DNA of 64,000 nt from contig JANQHK010000087.1 in the NCBI GenBank assembly GCA_028282685.1, positions 65,688-129,687 of the forward strand, written 5' to 3'. Positions 55,317-64,000 of this stretch are shown here, piece by piece. This stretch comes from Phycisphaeraceae bacterium (GTDB lineage: Bacteria > Planctomycetota > Phycisphaerae > Phycisphaerales > Zrk34). Both the position numbers and the translations under genes were made by a program. Each line of letters opens with the position of its first letter. Position 1 is the stretch's first letter. Below the pieces are notes generated by a model. The model saw only the letters and a program-made list of their open reading frames with translations. It ran no database searches and was not told where the DNA came from.

Positions 55317-56045
55317 TCACACCCGCTGAAAATCGGCGTGTTTGGGATCGGCCACAGCGATCACGGCAAGGTCGATGCGCGCGGCGCCGTTGCGCCGTAA
55401 CAATCGCGCGCACTGGGCGGCGGTCGAGCCGGACGTCTTGACGTCATCCACCAGCAACACGCGGCAGTCGGACAAATCCACCGCATCCATGCCGAATGCG
55501 CCGCGCACGTTGGTCAATCGGTCGGCCTGGTTGTGAATCAGCGATTGCGATTTCGTGGAGCGCGTGCGATGCAACAGCGGTGCGTAGGTCCAGCCCGATA
55601 CGTCGGCCAGGGCTTCGGCGATCAACACGGCCTGGTCGTAGCCGCGCCCGAAGCGCCGGCGCCAGTGTAGCGGAATGGGCGTGACCAGCGTCTGCCTTGA
55701 GTCGTCCTTCGCACCATCACACACCGTGACCAATTTCTCGCCGAACCAACAACACCACGACCACAACCGGGCAAACTTCATCTGCACGATCCACCCGGCC
55801 AGCGGCGGCTTGTACGCCCCCAATCGGTAACACCCGTCCCACACCAACTTCACCGAGCGGCAATGCGCGCAACCGGCGGCGGTGGCGGCCCCGGGGCCAA
55901 CGCTCGCCCCGCATCGCCGGCAGTATCGCCCCGGCGCATCGCTCGCCCACCCGGCCTGCGCCGCGGCACGATCGCCGATCGGCGCATCCTGCACCACCAG
56001 CGAGCACAATCCGCGGCCCAACTCTCTGACGGAGCGGAAGTTCAC
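55317..56045 (-). CDS. comF: ComF-family phosphoribosyltransferase-like protein
   Basis: A 242-residue ComFC-type protein. A zinc-finger-like part is at the N-terminus (CRRCGA and CAHC, about residues 42-62). The type I phosphoribosyltransferase domain follows with the PRPP loop VLLVDDVKTSGSTA (about 193-206). PIPLHWRRRFGRGYDQAVLIAEAL is the standard ComF signature. Family members are needed for DNA uptake in competent bacteria, with an unclear reaction. No other competence gene is in the window. The start overlaps the arfB stop (ATGA). Confidence 0.9.
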   Translation of the reverse strand: MNFRSVRELGRGLCSLVVQDAPIGDRAAAQAGWASDAPGRYCRRCGASVGPGAATAAGCAHCRSVKLVWDGCYRLGAYKPPLAGWIVQMKFARLWSWCCWFGEKLVTVCDGAKDDSRQTLVTPIPLHWRRRFGRGYDQAVLIAEALADVSGWTYAPLLHRTRSTKSQSLIHNQADRLTNVRGAFGMDAVDLSDCRVLLVDDVKTSGSTAAQCARLLRRNGAARIDLAVIAVADPKHADFQRV

Positions 56046-56488
56046 GCGTCGTTCCCCGGCTCAGTGGAGCGGCGGCGCTTGATCTCGCCGCGTCGTTTTT
56101 TCTGTTTCAGTCGCCTTTCCACCGCCGCGCGGCTGGGACGTGTGGGCTTGCGCTTCTTCGGACGCACCGTCGCGCGCAACACCAACTGCCCAAGCCGGTC
56201 GATGCAGGCCTGGCGATTGGTCCGCTGCGAGCGGCTCGACTCGTCGCTGATGATCAGTCGGTCGTCGACCAGGTGATGCCCGGCGATACGCTGCAAACGG
56301 CTGAGCACCCCCGGCGGAATAAATTCGGCCAGCTCGGCCAGTTCTACGGTCAACGTGGCCTTGGTGTTCAGCTTGTTCACGTTCTGTCCGCCCGGCCCGG
56401 AAGATCGGTCGTAACGAAACCGCAACACCGCCGCGGGCGCCGCGATACCCGGCGCGAGTCGAATCAGGTTGGGCGATGCATCGGTCAT
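56042..56488 (-). CDS. arfB: Peptidyl-tRNA hydrolase ArfB/YaeJ-like rescue factor
   Basis: A 148-residue class-I release-factor-like protein that frees stalled ribosomes by hydrolysing peptidyl-tRNA without a stop codon. The GGQ motif is in RSSGPGGQNVNKLNTK (about residues 28-43). The C-terminal tail is basic (SRAAVERRLKQKKRRGEIKRR), as required to enter the empty mRNA channel. The ATG at 56488 is taken; a longer frame would overlap the divergent DUF368 start. The stop overlaps the comF start. ArfB length in E. coli is 140. Confidence 0.95.
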   Translation of the reverse strand: MTDASPNLIRLAPGIAAPAAVLRFRYDRSSGPGGQNVNKLNTKATLTVELAELAEFIPPGVLSRLQRIAGHHLVDDRLIISDESSRSQRTNRQACIDRLGQLVLRATVRPKKRKPTRPSRAAVERRLKQKKRRGEIKRRRSTEPGNDA

Positions 56489-56539
56489 GGGGTTCACAGC
56501 TTGCCGCAGCACGGCCGATCCCGGACAATCCCCACCATT

Positions 56540-57586
56540 ATGAACCAAACCGCCGAGAACCCAACCCCCCCGACCGGACCGGCCGTCCCGCTGCTGGTGA
56601 TTCGTTCGTTGATCGGCGGTGTCCTGATGGGCCTGGCGAATCTCGTGCCGGGCATCAGCGGCGGAACGATGCTCGTTGCCGCGGGCATATACCAGCGATT
56701 CATCGACGCCATCGCCGACCTCTCCACGTTCAAGTTCCGGTTTCGATCGATGCTGGTGCTGGGGATCGTGGCGATCTCGGTGTTACTGGCGATCGGTCTG
56801 CTCGCCGGCCCGGTGAAGAACCTGGTGGTCAACCACCGCTGGATCATGTATTCGATCTTCATCGGCCTGACGCTGGGCGGAGTGCCGGTGATCTGGAAAA
56901 TGGTCGGTCGCCCCACGCGCGGGCTGTGGATCGGGGCCGTGTTCGGCTTTGCAGGCATGGCGCTGCTGGCGGTGGCGCAGTCGTACATCGCCGCCGGTGG
57001 ATCGGAAAACACCGGTTTCGCGATGATGCTTCTGGCCGGGGCGGTGGCTGCCGGGGCGATGATCCTCCCGGGCGTCAGCGGCGGGTACCTGTTTCTGGTG
57101 ATGGGCGTCTACGTGTCCGTCCTCGCGGCGATCGATCAATGCAAACAGGCCGCGGCCGTGTTCAAGGACGAGGGCTTTTCCGCCGCATGGGCTGCCGCGC
57201 GGGAACCGGTGATGCAAACCGTTTTGCCAGTGGGCATCGGCGTCGCCCTCGGCATCGTCGTGATTTCAAACCTGCTGAAAATCCTGTTGCACCGCTTCGA
57301 AAAACCGACACTCGGCGTGCTGATCGGTTTGCTCTTCGGCGCGGTGGTCGGGCTCTGGCCGTTTCAGCAGGGCGCGGCCCCGCAGATCGGCGACACCTTC
57401 CGCGGACAGATCGTCACCGCGGAACTGCTGGAAACCCTCAAGCCGGAGAAGTTTCCAACGGAGTTTTTCACGCCCACGATCGTCCAGGCAGCCGCCGCGC
57501 TGGGATTGACCGTTGGCGGCTTTGCGGCCACGGCACTGATCGCTAGACTGGGCCGGGACGATACCCCCGCCCCGAAATCGGAGTAG
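56540..57586 (+). CDS. DUF368 membrane protein, undecaprenyl-phosphate translocase (PopT-like)
   Basis: A 348-residue polytopic membrane protein of the DUF368 family, members of which (PopT) recycle undecaprenyl phosphate across the membrane for wall and polymer synthesis. The duplicated signature is clear: GLANLVPGISGGTMLVAAGIY (about 33-53) and GAMILPGVSGGYLFLVMGVY (about 172-191). About nine hydrophobic helices are predicted. The ATG at 56540 starts MNQTAENPTPP; the upstream frame is not supported. It lies 4 bp before galE, with whose envelope-sugar role it fits. Divergent from arfB by 51 bp. Confidence 0.88.
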   Translation: MNQTAENPTPPTGPAVPLLVIRSLIGGVLMGLANLVPGISGGTMLVAAGIYQRFIDAIADLSTFKFRFRSMLVLGIVAISVLLAIGLLAGPVKNLVVNHRWIMYSIFIGLTLGGVPVIWKMVGRPTRGLWIGAVFGFAGMALLAVAQSYIAAGGSENTGFAMMLLAGAVAAGAMILPGVSGGYLFLVMGVYVSVLAAIDQCKQAAAVFKDEGFSAAWAAAREPVMQTVLPVGIGVALGIVVISNLLKILLHRFEKPTLGVLIGLLFGAVVGLWPFQQGAAPQIGDTFRGQIVTAELLETLKPEKFPTEFFTPTIVQAAAALGLTVGGFAATALIARLGRDDTPAPKSE

Positions 57587-57590
57587 CACC

Positions 57591-58580
57591 ATGAAGGTCC
57601 TCGTAGCCGGTGGAGCCGGTTACATCGGTTCCCATGCCATCAAACAACTGCTCGCATCGGGACACGAACCGATCGCGCTGGATAACCTGTACCGCGGCCA
57701 CCGCGCCGCCGTACCGCACGAGGTGCCGCTGGTCGAAGCCGACATCAACGACACCGAACTCGTCGCCAAGGCCCTGGAGCAATTCGAGATCGATTGCGTG
57801 ATGCATTTCTGTGCATTGACGTACGTGGGCGAATCGGTCGAGCGGCCGCTGGACTATTACCACAACAACGTCGCCGGGATGACCTCACTGCTGCGCGCGA
57901 TGAAAGAAACCGCAGTGCGCCGGCTCGTGTTCAGTTCCACCTGCGCCACCTACGGCGAGCCGGTTCACATGCCGATCACCGAAACCACGCCGCAACAGCC
58001 GATCAATCCGTACGGCCGATCGAAGCTGATGTGCGAGCGCATCCTGGCCGATGAACTGGCGACCGATGAGAACTTCGCTTACGTGGCGCTGCGTTATTTC
58101 AACGTCGCCGGGTGCGCAGCGGACGGCTCCATTGGCGAAGACCACGACCCGGAAACGCACATCATCCCCGTCATTCTTCAAACCGCGCTGGGCCGGCGCG
58201 AAAAGATCACGATCTTCGGCGACGACTACCCCACGCCGGACGGAACCTGCATCCGCGATTACGTCCACGTCGAAGATCTCAGCGACGCCCACATTCTGGT
58301 GATGGAGCAGATGCAACCGGGCTGGGGGCGAAAGTACAACCTGGGCATCGGCGCCGGCTACTCGGTGCGGGAAGTGATCGATGCGGCGAAGCGCGTGACC
58401 AACACCGACATCCCCGTGGAGACCGGCCCGCGCCGTCCCGGCGACCCGCCCTCGCTCTACGCCGACCCCGCCCTCATCGCCGAGCAACTCGGCTGGAAAG
58501 CAAAAATCACCGACCTCGATCGAATCATCGAAACCGCCTGGGCGTGGTTCCAGAACCACCCCGACGGCTATGCCGATTAA
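57591..58580 (+). CDS. galE: UDP-glucose 4-epimerase
   Basis: A 329-residue extended SDR enzyme interconverting UDP-glucose and UDP-galactose. AGGAGYIGSHA is the NAD motif (about residues 6-16), SSTCATYG holds the catalytic Ser/Thr (about 119), and NPYGRSKLMCE the YxxxK pair (Tyr near 143). ALRYFNVAGC and DGTCIRDYVHVEDL are GalE hallmarks. The GGAG of its ribosome binding site overlaps the stop region of the DUF368 gene, so translation is likely coupled. No galactokinase is nearby. Confidence 0.95.
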   Translation: MKVLVAGGAGYIGSHAIKQLLASGHEPIALDNLYRGHRAAVPHEVPLVEADINDTELVAKALEQFEIDCVMHFCALTYVGESVERPLDYYHNNVAGMTSLLRAMKETAVRRLVFSSTCATYGEPVHMPITETTPQQPINPYGRSKLMCERILADELATDENFAYVALRYFNVAGCAADGSIGEDHDPETHIIPVILQTALGRREKITIFGDDYPTPDGTCIRDYVHVEDLSDAHILVMEQMQPGWGRKYNLGIGAGYSVREVIDAAKRVTNTDIPVETGPRRPGDPPSLYADPALIAEQLGWKAKITDLDRIIETAWAWFQNHPDGYAD

Positions 58581-59013
58581 GCAAGTAAGAAGCAAGCCCC
58601 CCTGTTCGTGCATTGAAGAGCCGGAAGACACCGGCGCTTGGCCCCGAGACACCCCGGGCGTTGAAACAGCTTCGATTAAAAAAACGTTCGATCAGCATGC
58701 GCTGACCGAACAAAAATGATCCGACGTGTGTCACGAGATCATCGAAGACTCTCCGCCCCGACTTCACATCACCCGGCCAACCCGTTGAACTGACTCTCTC
58801 CCACACCAGCCGCTCACGTTGCGGGTTGAGCCGACGGCACACGCCGAATCATCTGACAGCAAGATTTCCAACCATCGTCGCATGCACAGCCCATGCCAGA
58901 ACAATATCATCCACAAAAAAACGCCATGAAAGGGGCAAATCGAACCCAAAGTGCGGAATACGAACTCTCAGCTGGGGAATATGGCACAGCACCGGCTGTG
59001 CGGGTGGGGCGGA
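58581..59013. other. Spacer between convergent galE and sigma-54 activator genes
   Basis: No gene is supported in this 433-bp stretch. A hairpin GCCGG/CCGGC lies near 58620-58635 and may end the galE transcript. CAACCCG and CGGGTTG pair at a distance within 58778-58830. A strong minus-strand terminator is listed separately. Confidence 0.5.
58678..58711 (-). terminator. Strong rho-independent terminator on the minus strand
   Basis: On the minus strand a stem of GTTCG and TCAGC with their complements (58686-58696 with 58701-58711, one mismatch, 4-nt loop) is followed by a run of seven T residues (complement of 58678-58684). It lies 303 bp after the sigma-54 activator stop, which is far for a simple terminator. 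Confidence 0.8.
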
Positions 59014-60534
59014 TTACGATTTATCCGGCGGACGCATCCCGTATTTTTTCATCCGATATCGCAGGTGATCGCGGGTGATGCCCAGCAGACGAGCGGCAGC
59101 GGATTGGTTCCAGTCGGTCTCGTGCAGGGCATTGAGAATCAGGACACGCTCATGCTCGGCAAGACGCGAACCGGAAGACTCACCCTCGACCTGGTGGGTC
59201 TGGGAAGCGGGATGGGTGATTTCGGGCGGCAGGTCATTGGGCGTGATCTGCCCCCCCGCCGACAGGAGAATGCAACGCTCGACAATATTGCGCAGTTCAC
59301 GGATGTTGCCCGGCCAGTGATAGCTGATGAACAGACTCATGGCCGCATCGATCACCGCGGGCGGTTCGAGATCGAGCGTGGGAGCAATCTCGTGCAGGAA
59401 ATGATCGATCAGCAGCGGAATGTCCTCCACGCGCTGGCGCAGCGGCGGCATGCTGATCGGAAAAACGTTCAGTCGGTAATACAGATCGTCACGGAAGCGA
59501 CCGGCGGTAATTTCATCGCGCAGGTTACGGTTGGTCGCGGCAATGATGCGGACATCGCAGGCAATCGCTTCGGTCCCGCCGACGCGAACGAACTGCCGCT
59601 CCTGGATCACGCGCAGCAGCTTGACCTGCGTGGCCAGAGAGACTTCGCCGATCTCATCGAGAAATACCGTCCCGCCGTCGGCCAGCTCGAACCGTCCGAG
59701 CTTACGTCCCGAAGCGCCGGTGAAAGCGCCTTTCTCGTGACCAAACAACTCACTTTCCAGCAGCGTTTCCGGAAGCGCCGCACAATTGATTGCAATAAAG
59801 GGCTGGTCCCTCCGGGAAGAACTGGCATGAATCGTCCGCGCGGCCAGTTCCTTGCCCGTGCCCGTCTCTCCCTCCAGAAGCACGGTGGCGTTGGCCAGCG
59901 CCACCTTGTGACACAATTCCAGCACACGCTGAATGGCCGGTGACTGCCCCAGCATCTGCTCATCCGGCAGCGCCTGGCGGAACGCCGCGTTCTGACGGGC
60001 AACCTGGTCGTAGGCCTTCGCGTTGGCCGCAGCGATGGCGACCAGGTTCGCAAAAACTTTCAGCAATTCCAGGTCACGATTGTTGAAATTCTCATGGCTT
60101 TTCGGGTTGAGCACTTCCAGGACACCGAGGACCTGATCCTTGTCGATCAGCGGCGCGGCCATCAGGGATCGCGTGGTCTGGTGGGTTTTGTTGTCGATGC
60201 CGGAGAAGAAGTGGCGGTTCTTGCGGACATCATCGACGCGCATGGCCCGGCCGGTCTTGAGCACCTGGCCGGCGATGCCCAGATCGGCGTCGAACTTGAC
60301 GCCCTTGAGTTGATCGGCCTGGGGTCCGACGGCGGTGCGGAATTCCATCTCGTGCCGGTCGGTGTTGTACATGATGACGCTGGCGCCCTCGGCCTGCATG
60401 ACCTGGGCCGCCCACTCGGTGCACTTGCGGATCACGTCAGCCAGGCCGACTTCGCTGTTGATGGCGCGGCTGGCATCCACCAAGGCCAGCAGGGCCTTGC
60501 GATCCAGTTCCGGACTGTCGAACGTCTCATCCAT
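59014..60534 (-). CDS. Sigma-54-dependent transcriptional activator with GAF sensor (NifA/NorR-like)
   Basis: A 506-residue enhancer-binding protein. A GAF domain spans about 10-175. The AAA+ domain has Walker A GETGTGKE (222-229), the GAFTGA sigma-54 contact loop (269-274), and FLDEIGEV as Walker B. The C-terminal Fis-type HTH (about 461-503) contains [19 protein letters not shown]. The ATG at 60534 is chosen because the 25 upstream codons are atypical. An inverted repeat GGCAT-GAT-ATGCC (60619-60631) lies upstream and may be its own binding site. No sigma-54 promoter was recognised nearby, so the regulon is outside the window. Confidence 0.95.
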   Translation of the reverse strand: MDETFDSPELDRKALLALVDASRAINSEVGLADVIRKCTEWAAQVMQAEGASVIMYNTDRHEMEFRTAVGPQADQLKGVKFDADLGIAGQVLKTGRAMRVDDVRKNRHFFSGIDNKTHQTTRSLMAAPLIDKDQVLGVLEVLNPKSHENFNNRDLELLKVFANLVAIAAANAKAYDQVARQNAAFRQALPDEQMLGQSPAIQRVLELCHKVALANATVLLEGETGTGKELAARTIHASSSRRDQPFIAINCAALPETLLESELFGHEKGAFTGASGRKLGRFELADGGTVFLDEIGEVSLATQVKLLRVIQERQFVRVGGTEAIACDVRIIAATNRNLRDEITAGRFRDDLYYRLNVFPISMPPLRQRVEDIPLLIDHFLHEIAPTLDLEPPAVIDAAMSLFISYHWPGNIRELRNIVERCILLSAGGQITPNDLPPEITHPASQTHQVEGESSGSRLAEHERVLILNALHETDWNQSAAARLLGITRDHLRYRMKKYGMRPPDKS

Positions 60535-60855
60535 GGTGCTAACGCCGGACCACGACCGGTCACGGACATGAAAAGACCATTGCAGTGCGCTAAAAAACCC
60601 AACACACATGCCGATCTGGGCATGATATGCCTATGGTTTCGTAATTTCACCCAAAAGTGTGAGTTTTTTTTATTTTCCCCCACAAACGTCTATGCCACCG
60701 CGCGATGGGCCGTCTTTTTGAACCGCGAAGCAGAATCCCAATGCCTCGATGCCACCCTGCGACAACCCAACCGCAAGGTTCCCGGATTCCCTTGCGCGGG
60801 AATGGGGGGGGGGACACATCACCAAATCATCAAGGCGTCACTGCGCCAAATGGTT
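60535..60855. other. Spacer upstream of the sigma-54 activator gene with palindrome and G10 run
   Basis: No gene is supported. It contains the palindrome at 60619-60631, a T-rich patch near 60665-60676, a hairpin ATTCCC/GGGAAT (60786-60803), and a run of ten G residues (60804-60813). Read on the minus strand this hairpin comes about 50 bp after the guaB stop but has no T-tract. Confidence 0.5.
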
Positions 60856-62388
<1,533 letters not shown>

Positions 62389-62404
62389 TCAAGACCGCGG
62401 AAAA

Positions 62405-62520
62405 GCGCGAAGGACGCAAAGGGAATGCTGAAAATCAAATACGGCATCGCCCATGCACAACACAAAAATTGCTTTTAGAATGAACCCTTAGCGACCTTGG
62501 CGCTGCTTGCGCCCTTTGCG
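62405..62520. repeat. Dispersed 'gaaggacgcaaagg' intergenic repeat
   Basis: The left part (62405-62423) reads GCGCGAAGGACGCAAAGGG. The right part (62487-62520) has GCGACCTTGG and GCCCTTTGCG, loosely complementary to it. It lies between divergent guaB and the aldo/keto reductase gene. It is of the same general kind as the element at 29847-29954. Confidence 0.5.
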
Positions 62521-62565
62521 ATTCAATCGGCCGGGCAGCCAGACACCGGAAACAGAGGTTTTGAT

Positions 62566-63489
62566 ATGAAATACCGCACCCTCGGGAAAACAGGCATGAA
62601 AGTCTCGGTCGTCGGCGTGGGGACGTGGCAGTTTGGCGGCGAGTGGGGCCGCACCTTTGACGACACGGACGCCGAGGCGATTTTCAACGCCGCCCGGGGT
62701 ACCGGCATCAACCTCATCGACACCGCTGAATGCTACGGCGACCACCTTTCCGAGTCGCTGATCGGCCAGGCCGTCTTGCGCGACCGGGACCAATGGGTCA
62801 TCGCCACCAAGTTCGGCCACAAGTTCCACGAGCCGTTCAAACGTGACGACGTGGCCGATCCCGACGCCGTGCGGATCCAGTTGGAGGATTCGCTGCGAGC
62901 GCTGCGGACCGATTACGTCGATCTGTACCAATTCCACTCGCTGCCCGATGCACTGTTCGACACGGACGGCCTGTGGGAAATGCTGCTTCAGCAAGTGGAC
63001 GCGGGCAAGGTGCGACACCTCGGCGTCAGCATCAGCGCCAAAAACAGTCAGTACCAGGTGGATTCGACTTCACGCGTCGGCGGCGAAACGTTGCAGGTGA
63101 TCTACAATCGCCTCGACCGCCGCCCCGAAGATGCGATCTTCCCTTCCTGTCTGAACCAGAACCTCGGCGTGCTGGCGCGGGTGCCCCTGGCCAGCGGGTA
63201 TCTGTCGGGCAAGTACGATACGGAATCGAAGTTTTCCGACCGCGATGTGCGCGCGGTCTGGCACAAGGAAGACAAGCGGCGGGAGCAGTTGACCGAGGCA
63301 ATGCGCATCAAGGCCGAGGAAGTGCCGCCGGGCATGCCCATGGCGCAGTGGGCGCTGGCGTGGTGCCTGCAACACGAAGCGGTGACGTGTGTAATACCCG
63401 GCTGCAAAAGCGCCGAGCAGGTGAAAGCCAACGCCGCCGCCGCCGACCTGGAGATGGTCCGGGACGATCATCCTCAGGCGTACGTATAG
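62566..63489 (+). CDS. Aldo/keto reductase
   Basis: A 307-residue TIM-barrel NADPH-dependent reductase. GINLIDTAECYG holds the catalytic Asp and Tyr (near residues 46-54), the lysine is in VIATKFGHK, and the catalytic His lies in LYQFHSL (about 125). The C-terminal cofactor region has CVIPGCKSAEQVKANA. The ATG at 62566 has GAGG seven bases upstream, and the KYRTLGKTGMKVS start is typical. The substrate is unknown; similar bacterial proteins act on sugars or ketoaldehydes. It precedes fabI by about 240 bp. Confidence 0.93.
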   Translation: MKYRTLGKTGMKVSVVGVGTWQFGGEWGRTFDDTDAEAIFNAARGTGINLIDTAECYGDHLSESLIGQAVLRDRDQWVIATKFGHKFHEPFKRDDVADPDAVRIQLEDSLRALRTDYVDLYQFHSLPDALFDTDGLWEMLLQQVDAGKVRHLGVSISAKNSQYQVDSTSRVGGETLQVIYNRLDRRPEDAIFPSCLNQNLGVLARVPLASGYLSGKYDTESKFSDRDVRAVWHKEDKRREQLTEAMRIKAEEVPPGMPMAQWALAWCLQHEAVTCVIPGCKSAEQVKANAAAADLEMVRDDHPQAYV

Positions 63490-63498
63490 ATTGAACGC

Positions 63499-63592
63499 CA
63501 CGGACAGCGCCGCCCCGAGTTTGCGGGTGGCGGAGCCGTCCGTGCGTCATCGAGTAATAATCATGCACTGGTCTGCCTTCGGCCGACCAGTG
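63499..63592. repeat. Pair of intergenic hairpins between the aldo/keto reductase and fabI genes
   Basis: CACGGAC (63499-63505) pairs with GTCCGTG (63538-63544), with an inner CGCC/GGCG. CACTGGTC (63566-63573) pairs with GACCAGTG (63585-63592), with an inner GCC/GGC. The second ends in GTGGTGCCCC, similar to the arm of the element at 1576-1689. No T-run follows, so a dispersed repeat is as likely as a terminator. Confidence 0.45.
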
Positions 63593-63727
63593 GTGCCCCG
63601 AGTGTTCAACAATGCACGGGCGACTGCGCTCACTCCACTCGCTTCGCTGTCCGCGGCGCCCCAAAATTGCTTTATCGCTGATATCGCCCTACCGTTTTGC
63701 TCAACGCACATTCATGGAGACCACACC

Positions 63728-64000
63728 ATGGGCCTGATGGACGGCAAACGGGGCATCGTGTTCGGCGTCGCCAACGACCGCAGCTACGCCTGGTACATCG
63801 CGCAGCAACTGCTGGCCGAGGGAGCCGAATGCCGCTTCAGTCACCTGCCCGGTGAGAAAATGGAACGGCGTGTGAGAAACGCCCTGAACGAGCTGGGCCT
63901 GAGCGATCCCAAGCTGTACGCCTGCGATGCGTCCAACGATGACGATCTGGATGCGATGTTCGCCAAGCTCAGGGACGATGTGGGCACGATCGATTTCCTC
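63728..64000 (+). CDS. fabI: Enoyl-ACP reductase FabI (N-terminal part, runs off window)
   Basis: The first 91 residues of a NADH-dependent enoyl-acyl carrier protein reductase, the last step of the fatty acid elongation cycle. MGLMDGKRGIVFGVANDRSYAW carries the FabI-type cofactor motif, the second half being GVANDRSYAW at about 13-22. The following LAEGAECRFSHLPGEK and the DASNDDDLDAMF segment fit the family. GGAG lies eight bases before the ATG at 63728. The catalytic Tyr and Lys lie beyond the window end. The reading frame is open to the last base. Confidence 0.93.
   Translation, partial: MGLMDGKRGIVFGVANDRSYAWYIAQQLLAEGAECRFSHLPGEKMERRVRNALNELGLSDPKLYACDASNDDDLDAMFAKLRDDVGTIDFL

Overview
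The window is GC-rich, densely coded bacterial chromosome. The best guess is a member of the Planctomycetota (PVC group), possibly class Phycisphaerae. Supporting signs are a PEP-CTERM sorting-signal protein next to a XylR-type LacI/AraC hybrid regulator, a Tat-exported Gfo/Idh/MocA oxidoreductase, an E. coli-type Icd, an outer-membrane lipid acyltransferase, NusG and SecE with long lineage-specific extensions, and a free-standing protein carrying two RNA polymerase alpha-CTD-like domains. This placement is inference from gene content; no rRNA gene is present to test it.

Layout. 1-8 kb: 3' end of purB, a Ca2+/Na+ antiporter, a membrane protein, UDP-glucuronate decarboxylase, the TPR/alpha-CTD protein, a SpoIID-like lipoprotein, hslU. 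8-15 kb (minus strand): response regulator, lipid A-type acyltransferase, a membrane coiled-coil protein, and the cluster tRNA-Thr, tuf, rpmG, tRNA-Trp, secE, nusG behind a consensus promoter. 15-24 kb (plus): metK, ptsI, RNase E/G, dxr, rseP. 24-29 kb: GH57 glucan enzyme, a tyrosine phenol-lyase with a structured leader, a small kinase, a Y-family polymerase. 30-42.5 kb (all minus): nusA, infB, a DUF503 protein, rbfA, a degenerate HhH-GPD protein, hisG, a giant TPR lipoprotein, yebC, acyP, icd. 43-47 kb: pyrK, then the PEP-CTERM gene and XylR-type regulator bounded by two related repeats in inverted orientation. 47-54 kb: a NYN/cold-shock-like fusion, pgsA, and tmk, a secreted protein, holB and a PSP1 protein (an order recalling the Firmicutes tmk-holB-yaaT region). 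54-64 kb: Gfo/Idh oxidoreductase, comF, arfB, a DUF368/PopT carrier, galE, a sigma-54 activator, guaB, an aldo/keto reductase and the start of fabI.

Most genes are core: translation and transcription factors, nucleotide synthesis (purB, pyrK, tmk, guaB), envelope precursors (dxr, pgsA, fabI, PopT, UDP-sugar enzymes) and proteolysis (hslU, rseP). The parts that look least described are the TPR/tandem alpha-CTD protein, the NYN/cold-shock fusion, the extended SecE, the catalytically altered HhH-GPD protein in the nusA-infB-rbfA block, the mutually exclusive hairpins before tpl, the repeat-bounded PEP-CTERM block, and several genes whose -10 box lies 6-7 nt before the start codon, implying leaderless mRNAs. 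No CRISPR array, prophage, insertion sequence or rRNA operon was seen.
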